NCBI GenBank assembly: GCA_943332615.1
Contig: CALQQB010000021.1
Coordinates: forward strand, 1-59,380
Origin: Phenylobacterium deserti
Lineage (GTDB): Bacteria; Pseudomonadota; Alphaproteobacteria; Caulobacterales; Caulobacteraceae
DNA length: 59,380 nt
Reading direction: 5' to 3'
Below the pieces are notes generated by a model, which saw nothing but the letters and a program-made list of their open reading frames with translations, did no database searches and was not told where the DNA came from. Below, piece after piece: positions 42,660-52,708 of the stretch (positions within the stretch are counted from its first letter, which is position 1; the number at the start of each line of letters is the position of its first letter). Made by a program: the position numbers and the translations under genes.

Positions 42660-43538
42660 ATGTGGAATAGCTCAGCCCGCGGCGCTTGGCACGGCGCGAC
42701 CCTCGTGATCGCAGGCCTTGTTCTTGCCCAGCCCGCCATCGCGGCGCCCGTCACGCCGTCCCCGGTGGTCGCCGCCGAGCGGGCGTTCGCGGCCGACGGG
42801 CTGGAACTCGGCGTGCAGGCCAGTTTTCTGAAACACTCGGCCCCGGAAGGCATGTTGCTGGCGCCCGAACCGGTGCTGGCCAAGGCGGTATTCGGCGCTC
42901 CGCGGCCCAAGGGCAAGCCGCTGGTCTGGTGGCCGCTGTGGGCGGGCGTCGCGCGCTCCGGCGACCTGGGCTTCACCACCGGGCCTTACACCTCCGACGG
43001 TCGGCCGGGCGGCTACTACTTCACGGTCTGGGCGAAGCAGCCGGACGGCGCCTGGCGGTGGCTGTTCGACGGTGGCCCGCCCAGCGACATGATCGACGCC
43101 GCGCCGCAGGGGTCGAAGGTGGCCTACGCCAGATTGGCCGACCGCAAGGCTGGGTCACCGGCCAGGGCGATGATCCAGGTATCCGCCGCCGAGATCGCCC
43201 TGCACGCCCAGGCGAAGACCGACGCCCGCGCCGCCTTCCTGGCCGTGGTGGCCGACGACGGCCGGATCGTGGGCTCGAAGGCGCCGCCACCGGGAACGCG
43301 CGCCGAGCTGGAGGCCGAGGTCGCTACGCGGCCGCTGTCGATCGCGTTCTCGCCCCTGGGGGGCCAGGCCTCGGCGGCCGGCGATCTCGCCTGGACCTAC
43401 GGTGTCGCCCGATGGACGAAGGACGGCCAGGCGCAGCGGGGCCACTACGTGCGCATCTGGCGCAACGACAAGGCCGGATGGCGGCTGCTGTTCGATGAAC
43501 TTCTTCCCGCGCCGCCGCTCAAGGCGCCGCCCGGCTAA
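42660..43538 (+). CDS. secreted protein with two NTF2/SnoaL-like halves
   Basis: A 292-residue exported protein. A signal peptide (GATLVIAGLVLAQPAIA) is followed by two similar halves. Each begins with AERAFAADGLELGVQASFLKHSAPEGMLL or ARAAFLAVVADDGRIVG, and carries a DLGFTTGPYTSDGRPGGYYFTVWAKQPDGAWRWLFDGG-like or DLAWTYGVARW...GHYVRIWRNDKAGWRLLFDELLP motif, as in DUF4440/SnoaL-like folds. The role is unknown. ATG 42660 gives a proper signal peptide; an upstream extension would run through a tandem repeat. Confidence 0.82.
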   Translation: MWNSSARGAWHGATLVIAGLVLAQPAIAAPVTPSPVVAAERAFAADGLELGVQASFLKHSAPEGMLLAPEPVLAKAVFGAPRPKGKPLVWWPLWAGVARSGDLGFTTGPYTSDGRPGGYYFTVWAKQPDGAWRWLFDGGPPSDMIDAAPQGSKVAYARLADRKAGSPARAMIQVSAAEIALHAQAKTDARAAFLAVVADDGRIVGSKAPPPGTRAELEAEVATRPLSIAFSPLGGQASAAGDLAWTYGVARWTKDGQAQRGHYVRIWRNDKAGWRLLFDELLPAPPLKAPPG

Positions 43539-43551
43539 GCGCGGTCAGCGC

Positions 43552-44004
43552 CTAGTCCCGCGCAGCGTCCAGGATACGGCGCAGCTTCTGCAGCGTCGGC
43601 AGGATGGCCGCCAATTCGACCAGATCCATGCCCTCCAGCATCGTCTCCATCATGGGCGTCAGGGCGTGGATCGCGGCGCCGCGGATCGCCTGCCCCTCGC
43701 GCGTCACCCGAACCACCTTGCCCCGGCCATCCATCGGGTCCGGAGTGACCTCGATCCAGCCTTCGGTCTCAAGCCGCCTCAAGGTTCCGGTCATCGCGCC
43801 ACGGGTCACCTGTACGGCGCTGGCGATCTGGGCCGGGGCGCGTTGCGCGTGACCCAGTCGGACCATGTGGTTGAGGACTGTGAAGCCGGCCATCGACAGG
43901 CCGTGCGGCATCACGCGCTCGGCGGCCGTGCGCGAGAGGTGCTCGATGATGCCGATCTCGTTGAAGACCACGAAGGCCGGCGGGTCGATGACGGACTCCG
44001 TCAT
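43552..44004 (-). CDS. MarR-family regulator
   Basis: A 150-residue winged-helix repressor. The DNA-binding core is RAPAQIASAVQVTRGAMTGTLRRLETEGWIEVTPDPMDGRGKVVRVTREG, with the family's D-x-R-x-x-x-V-x-x-T wing. Helices at both ends dimerise it. It is the second gene of an operon with the acg-like reductase (ATGA overlap) and probably represses it by binding the palindromes upstream of that gene. MarR proteins usually respond to aromatic or oxidant ligands; the ligand here is unknown. Confidence 0.92.
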   Translation of the reverse strand: MTESVIDPPAFVVFNEIGIIEHLSRTAAERVMPHGLSMAGFTVLNHMVRLGHAQRAPAQIASAVQVTRGAMTGTLRRLETEGWIEVTPDPMDGRGKVVRVTREGQAIRGAAIHALTPMMETMLEGMDLVELAAILPTLQKLRRILDAARD

Positions 44005-45140
44005 GCACGAATATGGGTCGCCAGCCGCCAGCGTGGGGCCGGCGCGATGGCCTTGCCGCGCCCGATCCGGACCAACATCTGCAAAGGCGCTTCCGGCGTC
44101 GCCCCCAGCAAGGCCTGTGTCTCACCGTAGAGCGTCGCCATCTCCGGATACTCTTGCAGGGTCATGCTCCACGGTTGAATCGACAGGCCCCGCGAGGTGG
44201 CGGTCAGGCACATTCGTGCGAAAGCCCGGCCGCTCGCAATCTGGGTCGTCCGGCTGTTGTCCGAACCTCTCAGCCAGACAAAGGCAGGCGTCGAGCGGAT
44301 CGCTTTGCTGAACATGTCGATGGCGCTCCGGGTGGCGATGGAGTCAGGATCGGCCATGGCCTCGCGGGTGAGCAGCCCCAGCGCCGCCATACCCTCCAGG
44401 AACGGCCCTTCGAGCGAGATGCCGTCCGGGTTGGCGGCGATCTCGGTCGGTCCTATCCGGGTCAGGCGCGCCGATTCCAGGGCCGGCGCGCGGCTCTTCA
44501 TCTCCCGGGTAAACCCCTTCACGCCCAGGTCGATGATCCGGGCGACACCCTGGGCGTCGGCCACGGAACCGGCGACCAGCGGCGCCGTCGCCGCGCCCGT
44601 CACCGAGGCGAGGTCGCCCGGGGTCGGAGGCGCCTTCAGGTCATAGGTTTCGCGGTTGGTGTGGCGCGCGGTGATCTGGCGGAACAGCGGATCAGGCTTC
44701 ACCGTGGGGTCGGCGGTCAGACGGACGCGGGCCACCGCACGGGTGTCCAGCACCGGCTCCGGCTCACCATCCGGCCAGAGTGTGATGTCGGCCCGCAGGC
44801 CGCGCTCCCGGGCCGCCAGGTCCAGCAGTTCGAGGAAGCAGCCGCAGCCCACCGTGATTTGGCGGTTCCCCGGATCCGTGGCGGGGAGCAGCCGGCTGGT
44901 ATCAGCATGGAACACGATCTCGTCCATGCCGGGGAGGTCCACCAGCCACGGCTGCCTGTTGTGCGGGTTCGGAGCGAGGATGGCGTGGGCCAGCGCCCAA
45001 CGTCGCGGGTCCCGCTCGCCGGCCCCGGGATTGCGCCAGGCGGCGATCGGGTCCGGACCAGTCGCCGTTCCGGCGCAGCCCCCCGTGGCGAGAGCCCCGC
45101 CCGCCATCAGGGTTTCCAGGATCGTGCGGCGCGTGGGCAT
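44001..45140 (-). CDS. Acg-family nitroreductase-like protein with Tat/lipoprotein-type N-terminus
   Basis: A 379-residue flavoprotein of the Acg subgroup of the nitroreductase fold. TRRTILETLMAGGALATGGCAG gives a twin-Arg signal with a lipobox-like GGC. The body has APNPHNRQPWLVDLPG (FMN contact and the R-Q-P-W motif), ARHTNRETYD, and C-terminal RAFARMCLTATSRGLSIQPWSMTLQEYPE. Mycobacterial Acg binds FMN yet shows little reductase activity, so the role may be flavin storage or redox signalling. It is followed by, and probably repressed by, the MarR gene. Confidence 0.88.
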   Translation of the reverse strand: MPTRRTILETLMAGGALATGGCAGTATGPDPIAAWRNPGAGERDPRRWALAHAILAPNPHNRQPWLVDLPGMDEIVFHADTSRLLPATDPGNRQITVGCGCFLELLDLAARERGLRADITLWPDGEPEPVLDTRAVARVRLTADPTVKPDPLFRQITARHTNRETYDLKAPPTPGDLASVTGAATAPLVAGSVADAQGVARIIDLGVKGFTREMKSRAPALESARLTRIGPTEIAANPDGISLEGPFLEGMAALGLLTREAMADPDSIATRSAIDMFSKAIRSTPAFVWLRGSDNSRTTQIASGRAFARMCLTATSRGLSIQPWSMTLQEYPEMATLYGETQALLGATPEAPLQMLVRIGRGKAIAPAPRWRLATHIRA

Positions 45141-45152
45141 GGCGGCGACTCC

Positions 45153-45186
45153 GTTTAGCTATAAGCTAGATACTTTAGTGCTAAAC
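45153..45186. promoter_or_regulatory. palindromic operators before the acg-marR operon
   Basis: GTTTAGC (45153-45159) and GCTAAAC (45180-45186) frame two smaller palindromes: TAGCT-ATA-AGCTA (45156-45168) and TTTAG-TG-CTAAA (45174-45185). They lie 13-46 bp before the start of the acg-like gene in otherwise GC-rich DNA, as expected of MarR operators overlapping the promoter. Confidence 0.65.
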
Positions 45187-45219
45187 CATTAGCAACGGCG
45201 AACTCGGGGCCTCGGGCCG

Positions 45220-45696
45220 TCAGGCCCCTCCGCGTCGCGCCCGCCAGATCGCGTCCTCCAGCGCCTTCGCGAACTCGCCGCGCTCCGAGGGGCTGAGGGC
45301 GACGGCAACGGACTTCTGGCGGCCGGACAGGGCCACATGCAACGCTGTGCAGCGGTCATCCTCGTCGCGCTCGGTGGTGACGCGGGTGAAGGCGGTGGGG
45401 CTCTCCCAGACCAGTCGGACATGCGGGCCGGCCTCATGGGTCACCGTGACAGCCGCGGCGCTCACCTGCACCCGCTCGACCACCCGCGCCGCCTTGAAGC
45501 TCGACAGGAAGGCGATGACCAACCCCAGGACGCCGATGGCCAGGAAGATGGGAACGAAGTGGGCGTGAAGCCGCACGAAGATGATTGCCGAGGCCACGTT
45601 GGTCGCCGTGATAACGCCGATCAGGATGATGAACCCGCGCGGCGACAGCGACCGATTCGGCTTGATCTCGGCGTCCATGTAGAGCGGCCAGGTCAT
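45220..45696 (-). CDS. DUF2244 membrane protein
   Basis: A 158-residue inner-membrane protein. The N-terminal PNRSLSPRGFIILIGVITATNVASAIIFVRLHAHFVPIFLAIGVLGLVIAF holds two helices, with the family motif P-N-R-S-L. The cytosolic part has VQVSAAAVTVTHEAGPHVRLVWESPTAFTRV, ending in a charged helix WRARRG. DUF2244 genes commonly lie near cytochrome oxidase genes in alphaproteobacteria; none is visible here. ATG 45696 is the start; ATG 45678 (MDAEIKPNRS) is possible. Confidence 0.85.
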   Translation of the reverse strand: MTWPLYMDAEIKPNRSLSPRGFIILIGVITATNVASAIIFVRLHAHFVPIFLAIGVLGLVIAFLSSFKAARVVERVQVSAAAVTVTHEAGPHVRLVWESPTAFTRVTTERDEDDRCTALHVALSGRQKSVAVALSPSERGEFAKALEDAIWRARRGGA

Positions 45697-45817
45697 CGGA
45701 CGGCACGTTAAGGACCGACGGCGCGGAAAGTCCACGCCCGCGAAACTGGCGCGCGGCGGCCGACTTGAAGGCGCGGACGCAACCTCCTATCCCAGCGTCC
45801 TTGGCGTCGAAGGTGGA

Positions 45818-46591
45818 ATGATGAGCGAAGCATGGGCCGCCGGCCGCATCGCCCTGGTGACGGGCGCCACCTCTGGGTTCGGCGAGGCGATGGCGCGCCG
45901 GCTGCTGGCGGCAGGGGGCCATGTGATCGCCACCGGCCGCCGCGCCGATCGGCTGGCTTCACTGGCCGAGGAACTGGCGTCCGAGCGCCTGCTCACCCGA
46001 GAGCTGGACGTGACCTCCGAGGCCTCGATCGCCGCCCTGCTGCCCAGCCTGCCGCCGGCCTTCGAGGCCATCGACATCCTCTACAACAACGCCGGCCTGG
46101 CGCTGGGCCTGGGCAAGGCCCACGAGGCCAACCTGGGCGACTGGGAGACCATGATCGCCACTAACGTCACCGGCCTGGTGCGCATGACCCGCGCGGTGCT
46201 GCCCGGCATGGTGGCGCGCGACCGCGGCGACGTGATCAACATCTCGTCGGTGGCGGCCAACTACCCCTATCCCGGCGGCAATGTGTACGGCGCGACCAAG
46301 GCCTTCGTGCGCCAGTTCTCGCTGAACCTGCGCGCCGACCTGCTGGGCACGAAGATCCGCGTCACCTCCATCGAACCCGGCATGGCTGACACCGAGTTCT
46401 CGGTGGTCCGCTTCAAAGGCGACCAGACCGCGGCCGACAAGGTCTACGCCGGCGTCCACGCCATGAGCGCCGATGACGTGGCCCTGGTCTGCGAGAGCGT
46501 CCTGCGGCTGCCGGCCCACATCAACGTCAACACGCTGGAGATCATGCCGGTGCAGCAGGCCTTCGGACCGTTCGCGGTGGACCGGGGCTGA
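45818..46591 (+). CDS. YdfG-like short-chain dehydrogenase
   Basis: A 257-residue SDR that reduces or oxidises 3-hydroxy acids, serine or related compounds with NADP. The cofactor loop is ALVTGATSGFGEAMARRLLAAGGHVIATGRRADRL (the RR pair favours NADP). NNAG lies in ILYNNAGLALG, the active-site Ser in VINISSVAANYPYPGG, and Y-x3-K in VYGATKAFVRQ. The YdfG signature EPGMADTEFSVVRFKGD and C-terminal INVNTLEIMPVQQAFGPFAVDR are clear. ATG 45818 is followed by a second ATG. nth starts 3 bp after it. Confidence 0.93.
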   Translation: MMSEAWAAGRIALVTGATSGFGEAMARRLLAAGGHVIATGRRADRLASLAEELASERLLTRELDVTSEASIAALLPSLPPAFEAIDILYNNAGLALGLGKAHEANLGDWETMIATNVTGLVRMTRAVLPGMVARDRGDVINISSVAANYPYPGGNVYGATKAFVRQFSLNLRADLLGTKIRVTSIEPGMADTEFSVVRFKGDQTAADKVYAGVHAMSADDVALVCESVLRLPAHINVNTLEIMPVQQAFGPFAVDRG

Positions 46592-46594
46592 AGC

Positions 46595-47269
46595 GTGACG
46601 AAGACGGCGCCGAAACACAGGAAGCTCAAGCCCGCCGAACAGGCCCGCATCGCGGAACTGTTCGACCGGTTCGAAGCCGCGGAGACCGACCCGCGCACCG
46701 AACTGGATTACGCCTCAGCCTACGAGCTGGTCGTGGCCGTGGCGCTGTCGGCCCAGGCCACGGACGTGCAGGTGAACAAGGCGACGGCCAAGCTGTTCAA
46801 GGTGGCGGATACGCCGGAGAAGATGCTGGCCCTGGGCGAGGCGGGGTTGAAGCCGTTCATCTCCTCGATAGGCCTGTTCAACACCAAGGCCCGGAATGTG
46901 ATCCGCATGGCCGAGCTCATCCTGGCCGAGCACGGCGGCGAGGTCCCTCTGGAGCGGGACAAGCTCCAGGCGCTGCCGGGGGTGGGCCGCAAGACCGCCT
47001 CGGTGGTGCTGAACGAGCTGCGGGTCGAGCCGGCCATCGCGGTGGACACGCATGTGTTCCGCGTCGCCCACCGCCTGGGCCTGTCCGTCGGCAAGACCCC
47101 CGACAAGGTCGAGGCCGAGCTGATGGCCTGCGTGCCAGAGCCCTATCTCACCCGGGCGCATCACTGGCTGATCCTGCACGGCCGCTACGTCTGCGTGGCG
47201 CGTCGGCCCAAGTGCGAGGATTGCCCGGTCGCCGACCTCTGCCCCTCGAAGCGCCTGTTCGCGGCCTGA
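46595..47269 (+). CDS. nth: endonuclease III
   Basis: A 224-residue base-excision glycosylase/AP lyase for oxidised pyrimidines. The helix-hairpin-helix [19 protein letters not shown] carries the catalytic Lys, and the catalytic Asp is in [13 protein letters not shown]. The [4Fe-4S] cluster site is C-x6-C-x2-C-x5-C ([17 protein letters not shown]). The start is GTG 46595, 3 bp after the SDR stop, so the two are co-transcribed although functionally unrelated. Confidence 0.96.
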   Translation: MTKTAPKHRKLKPAEQARIAELFDRFEAAETDPRTELDYASAYELVVAVALSAQATDVQVNKATAKLFKVADTPEKMLALGEAGLKPFISSIGLFNTKARNVIRMAELILAEHGGEVPLERDKLQALPGVGRKTASVVLNELRVEPAIAVDTHVFRVAHRLGLSVGKTPDKVEAELMACVPEPYLTRAHHWLILHGRYVCVARRPKCEDCPVADLCPSKRLFAA

Positions 47270-47312
47270 GCTGAACTTGCGCCCTGGGCCTCGCGACCCC
47301 ATAACCCGCGCC

Positions 47313-48670
<1,358 letters not shown>

Positions 48671-48674
<4 letters not shown>

Positions 48675-49633
48675 GCCGCGCGCCGGAATTCATCGCCCTG
48701 TCCGACGCCGCCGTTCGTGCGGTGGCCGGGACCAACAGCCGTCACGTCGCCCTGATCGAGGACGCTTTCGGCGTGCTGGTGGAGACGCCGGGAGGCGGCG
48801 TGTCGATCAGCGGCGACGCCAAGGCCCGCGGGCAGGCCAAGAAGGCGGTCCAGACCATCGCCGAGCGCGCCGACCAGGGCCTGGAGATCGAGGAGGCCGA
48901 CGTCCGCGTCGCCATCGGCCAGGCCCGCTCGGGCGCGCCGCCCGGCCATGGCCCCGGCCAGACCCTTCCCATCGGCAAACGTGGCCAGGTGGCGCCCAAG
49001 ACGCCCAACCAGGCCAAGTACCTGGACGCGCTAAGCCAGTGCGACCTGGTGTTCGGCCTGGGTCCCGCCGGCACCGGCAAGACCTTCCTGGCCGTGGCGC
49101 ACGGGGCGGGCATGCTGCTCCGCGGGGCCGTGGACAGGCTGATCGTGGCCCGGCCGGCGGTCGAGGCCGGCGAGCGGCTGGGGTTCCTGCCGGGCGACAT
49201 GAACGAGAAAGTCGACCCCTATATGGCGCCGGTCTGGGAGGCGCTCACCGACATCCTTGGCGCCGAACAGCTGCGCCGCCGCCGCGAGAAGGGCGAGATC
49301 GAGGTGGCCCCGATCGCCTTCCTGCGCGGTCGCACGCTCAGCCATGCCTTCGTCATCGTCGATGAAGCCCAGAACGCCAGCCGGGCGCAGATGAAGATGG
49401 TGCTGACCCGCCTCGGCGAAGGCGCTCGGATGGCGGTGACCGGCGACCCGACCCAGATCGACCTGCCGCATCCGAACGATTCCGGGCTGGCGCACGCTGT
49501 CGGCCTGCTGGAGGGCGTGAAGGGTATCGGCGTCACGCGCTTTGAAGCGGAAGACGTGGTTCGCCATCCGCTCGTGGAGCGTATCGTCCGCGCCTACGAC
49601 GCCGACGCTGCCAAGCGCGGGCGCACGGTTTGA
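48671..49633 (+). CDS. phoH: PhoH-family ATPase/RNA-binding protein
   Basis: A 320-residue PhoH-like P-loop NTPase (PhoL type). Walker A is [15 protein letters not shown], Walker B is [28 protein letters not shown], and sensor-like [13 protein letters not shown] and [19 protein letters not shown] follow. The N-terminal KH-like part covers the first 80 residues. GTG 48671 overlaps the miaB stop (GTGA) and its end overlaps ybeY. PhoH-YbeY pairs are linked to ribosome and RNA quality control. Confidence 0.94.
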
Positions 49634-50076
49634 TCGACATCGAGGTCGAGGACGCGGCCTGGACGGACGCAGTTCCGGAGGCGGAAGACCTCGTGCGGGT
49701 CGCAGCGGAAGCGGCCTTGGCGAGCCAGGGCGTTTCACGCGATCTGACGGTGCTGCTGACCGACGATGCCTCGGTACGCGAGCTTAACGCGAACTTCCGC
49801 CAGAAGGACTCCGCCACAAATGTCCTCAGCTTCCCGGCCCCGCCGAACCCCGAGAACCACCTGGGCGACGTGGCCCTGGCCTACGGTGTCTGCGCCCGCG
49901 AAGCCTGCGAACAGGGCAAGCTGCTGAGCCAGCACCTGCAGCATCTGACGGTTCATGGCGTGCTGCATCTTCTCGGATACGATCACATCGGCGATGATGA
50001 GGCCGAGGCCATGGAAGGTCTCGAACGGACGGTGCTGGCCGGTCTGGGTGTTCCAGACCCCTACGCGGCCGGTTAG
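49630..50076 (+). CDS. ybeY: endoribonuclease/rRNA maturation factor YbeY
   Basis: A 148-residue zinc RNase that helps process the 3' end of 16S rRNA and removes defective ribosomes. The zinc motif H-x3-H-x5-H is HLTVHGVLHLLGYDHIGD, and ADVxxx-type features NFRQKDSATNVLSFPAP and GDVALAY fit the family. The start is TTG 49630 in a TTGA overlap with phoH, so it depends on coupling. Confidence 0.95.
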   Translation: MIDIEVEDAAWTDAVPEAEDLVRVAAEAALASQGVSRDLTVLLTDDASVRELNANFRQKDSATNVLSFPAPPNPENHLGDVALAYGVCAREACEQGKLLSQHLQHLTVHGVLHLLGYDHIGDDEAEAMEGLERTVLAGLGVPDPYAAG

Positions 50077-50083
50077 GGAGAGC

Positions 50084-51016
50084 ATGAACGACCCCGACCC
50101 CCTGAGTCGATCGGGCCTGAATCGACCGAACTCGAGTCGATCGGGCCCGCGCCGCCGGCGAGGCCTATTCGGCCTGTTCCATCTGTTCCGAGGCGCCGCC
50201 GAGGTCGCGGCGGACGATATACCCCCGCAGATAACCGAGGGCGGCGGCGAACTGGTCACCCAGGCGCGCGCGTTCCAGGACCTGCGTGTCGTCGATGTGA
50301 TGAAGCCCCGCGCCGACATCGTGGCCATCGACCGCAGCTGCACCTTCGCTGAATTGGTCGCCCGGTTTGTCGAGGCCGAGCACAGCCGTATGCCGGTCTA
50401 TCGCGAGACTCTGGACGAGCCTGTGGGCGTGGTCCACGTCAAGGACGTCTTCAAGCTGCTGGCCCGAAAGAGCCGCCAGGCCAAGCCGGAAGACAAGGTG
50501 CTGTCGGGCCGTCACAGCCTGGCGCGCGAGGTGCTGTATGTGCCCCCTTCTCAGACCGCCGCCCAACTGCTGACCACTATGCGCGCCAAGCGCATCCACA
50601 TGGCCCTGGTGATCGACGAGTTTGGCGGGGTCGATGGGCTGGTGACGCTGGAAGACCTGCTGGAGATGCTGGTCGGGGACATCGGCGACGAGCACGACGA
50701 GGACGGCGACCAGGCCTACATGCCGATCATCTCCGACGACGAGGGCTGGATCGTCGATGGCCGCGCGCCGCTGGAAGAGCTGGAGGCGGCCCTGGGCGAC
50801 GGCGTTGATCTCGCCTCCGCCGACCTCGACGAGGAGATCGATACGGTCGCGGGCCTGGTAACCTCACTCGCGGGCCGCGTGCCGCGCCGGCGCGAGACCA
50901 TCGACCATCCGGACGGCTTCAGCTTCGAGGTGACCGCCGCCGATCCGCGCCGGGTGAAGCGTTTGCGGGTGCGTCGCCGCCCTCCCGCCAGCGCCGAACC
51001 ACGACCCGAGGCCTGA
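50084..51016 (+). CDS. CorC/HlyC-family CBS-domain protein
   Basis: A 310-residue cytosolic protein with a pair of CBS domains (VVDVMKPRADIVAIDRSCTFAELVARFVEAEHSRMPVYRETLDEPVGVVHVKDV and AREVLYVPPSQTAAQLLTTMRAKRIHMALVIDEFGGVDGLVTLEDLLEMLVGDIGDEHD) and a CorC_HlyC transporter-associated domain at the C-terminus. It lacks the DUF21 membrane domain, which makes it CorC-like. The role may be in Mg/Co ion or membrane homeostasis. A direct repeat of GAGTCGATCGGGCC occurs in its first codons. ATG 50084 follows GGGAG. Confidence 0.9.
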   Translation: MNDPDPLSRSGLNRPNSSRSGPRRRRGLFGLFHLFRGAAEVAADDIPPQITEGGGELVTQARAFQDLRVVDVMKPRADIVAIDRSCTFAELVARFVEAEHSRMPVYRETLDEPVGVVHVKDVFKLLARKSRQAKPEDKVLSGRHSLAREVLYVPPSQTAAQLLTTMRAKRIHMALVIDEFGGVDGLVTLEDLLEMLVGDIGDEHDEDGDQAYMPIISDDEGWIVDGRAPLEELEAALGDGVDLASADLDEEIDTVAGLVTSLAGRVPRRRETIDHPDGFSFEVTAADPRRVKRLRVRRRPPASAEPRPEA

Positions 51017-52611
51017 TGAGCCGTCCACGCTGGTACGCGCCGGTGACCGCCCTGATCGGCGGGATGGCCGCGGGGCTGGCGCATCCGCCCGTCGGCCTGG
51101 GCCTGGGGCTGCTGGGCTTCAGCCTGATCCTGTTGCGGCTGGAGACGGTTCAGGCGCGGCCGTTGCGTTCAGCCTTCGGGCTCGGATGGCTGGCCGGGCT
51201 GGGCTATTTCGGGGTGTCCACCTGGTGGATCGCCGAGCCGTTCCTGGTCGAGCCGGAAATCTATGGCTGGATGGCGCCTTTCGCGGTGGTGCTGATGGGC
51301 GGTGGACTGGCTCTGTTCTGGGGGTTGGCCGGGCTGACCTACCGGGCGCTGCGGCCCCGTAGCGCCTGGAAGGTTCTGGTGTTCGCGGGCGTCTTCTCGG
51401 CCTTCGAATGGCTGCGCGGCCATGTGCTTACCGGCTTTCCCTGGAACCTGGCGGGTGAAGCCTGGCGGGCGGGCTCCGCGCCTTCGCAGGCCGCGGCCCT
51501 GGTGGGCGTCTACGGCCTGACCTGGCTCACTCTCGCCATCGCCGCGGCGCCGGCGATCCTGATGCTACCGGTGCGTCGGTTGGCGCAGGCCGGGGTGCTG
51601 GTGTTCGCCGGGGTGACGCTGACCGCCCTCTATGCCGGCGGCGCAGGCCGGCTGGCGGCGGCGGCGCGGCCGGTTTACGCTAAGGACGCGCCGGTGATCC
51701 GCGTGGTCCAGGCCAATATCGACCAGAAGGCCAAGTGGAAGCCGGAGAACCTGCGCCAGGTCTTCGACGCCTACGCCGCGCTCACCAACCGCCCGATGGC
51801 GGCCCCATTGGCCGGATCGCTGACCGGCCGCCCCGACGTGGTGATCTGGCCGGAGGGGGCGCTGCCGGCGGTGATCAACGACCTGATCGCGCCCGGGTCA
51901 GAGTATGCCCAGCTCCTGCGAGACCTGATCCAGCCCGGCCAGATCCTGCTGATGGGCGCCAACCGCGCCGAGGCTGGGCCGGGCGGGCGTCAACGGTATT
52001 TCAACACCCTGATCGCCTTCCGGCGCGACGGTCCGGCGCTGCGCGTGGCCGGAATCTACGACAAATACCGGCTGGTGCCGTTCGGCGAGTACCTGCCGCT
52101 GGGCGATCTGGCCCGGAGGCTAGGGATCCGCAGCCTGGTCCACATGGAGGACGATTTCACCGCCGGACCTCGGCCGCGCCCTCTCACCGCGCCGGGCCTG
52201 CCGCCCGTGCAGCCGCTGATCTGCTATGAGGCCCTGTTCCCAGGTCTGCCCGCCGACGGCCCGCGCCCGGCCTGGATTCTGAACATTTCCAACGACGCCT
52301 GGTTCGGCGGCGCCAGCGGCCCATGGCAGCATCTTAACATTTCCAGCTATCGCGCCATCGAGCAGGGCCTGCCGATCGTCCGCGCCACGCCGACCGGTGT
52401 CTCGGCGATCATCGACGCCCAGGGCCGGATCTTGCCCGGCAAGTCGTTGGGCCTGGGCGTCTTCGGAGTGATCGATGCTCGCCTGCCGCCAGCGGCCGCG
52501 GAAACCCCCTACAGCCACTGGGGCGACATCCCCTTTGCTGGCCTGACCGTACTTTCGGCTGGTGCCTGGCTTGCAGGGCGCCGGCGTCGCCCACGATCGG
52601 GTCCTGATTAG
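51016..52611 (+). CDS. lnt: apolipoprotein N-acyltransferase
   Basis: A 531-residue inner-membrane enzyme that adds the third acyl chain to lipoproteins. About six N-terminal helices (residues 1-210; FGLGWLAGLGYFGVSTWWIAEP, WLRGHVLTGFPWNLAGEAW) precede a periplasmic nitrilase-like domain. The catalytic triad is Glu in VVIWPEGALP, Lys in YDKYRLVPFGEYLP and Cys in PLICYEALFP. NISNDAWFGGASGPWQHL is also diagnostic. ATG 51016 overlaps the corC stop (TGATG). Confidence 0.95.
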   Translation: MSRPRWYAPVTALIGGMAAGLAHPPVGLGLGLLGFSLILLRLETVQARPLRSAFGLGWLAGLGYFGVSTWWIAEPFLVEPEIYGWMAPFAVVLMGGGLALFWGLAGLTYRALRPRSAWKVLVFAGVFSAFEWLRGHVLTGFPWNLAGEAWRAGSAPSQAAALVGVYGLTWLTLAIAAAPAILMLPVRRLAQAGVLVFAGVTLTALYAGGAGRLAAAARPVYAKDAPVIRVVQANIDQKAKWKPENLRQVFDAYAALTNRPMAAPLAGSLTGRPDVVIWPEGALPAVINDLIAPGSEYAQLLRDLIQPGQILLMGANRAEAGPGGRQRYFNTLIAFRRDGPALRVAGIYDKYRLVPFGEYLPLGDLARRLGIRSLVHMEDDFTAGPRPRPLTAPGLPPVQPLICYEALFPGLPADGPRPAWILNISNDAWFGGASGPWQHLNISSYRAIEQGLPIVRATPTGVSAIIDAQGRILPGKSLGLGVFGVIDARLPPAAAETPYSHWGDIPFAGLTVLSAGAWLAGRRRRPRSGPD

Positions 52612-52635
52612 GGCCTTGCTCATGCTTGGCGCCAC

Positions 52636-52651
52636 ATAAGGATTTCTTTAT
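52636..52651. promoter_or_regulatory. imperfect palindrome before metK, possible SahR/SamR-type operator
   Basis: ATAAGGATTTCTTTAT lies 58 bp before the metK start. With its complement it matches an ATAAAGA...TCTTTAT dyad with mismatches at two symmetric positions. Methyl-cycle genes of alphaproteobacteria often carry such AT-rich dyads bound by ArsR-type regulators. No riboswitch-like fold was seen here. Confidence 0.4.
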
Positions 52652-52708
52652 AGGCCTGTCGCCTAGGCCGGTCGCCGCCGCACCGTCAACCTTCCGGAGC
52701 CCTGTCCC

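Noticed and set aside
52612..52708. SAM riboswitch upstream of metK
   Set aside because: No SAM-I or SAM-II-like conserved stems or pseudoknot could be traced in this short, 97-bp gap.
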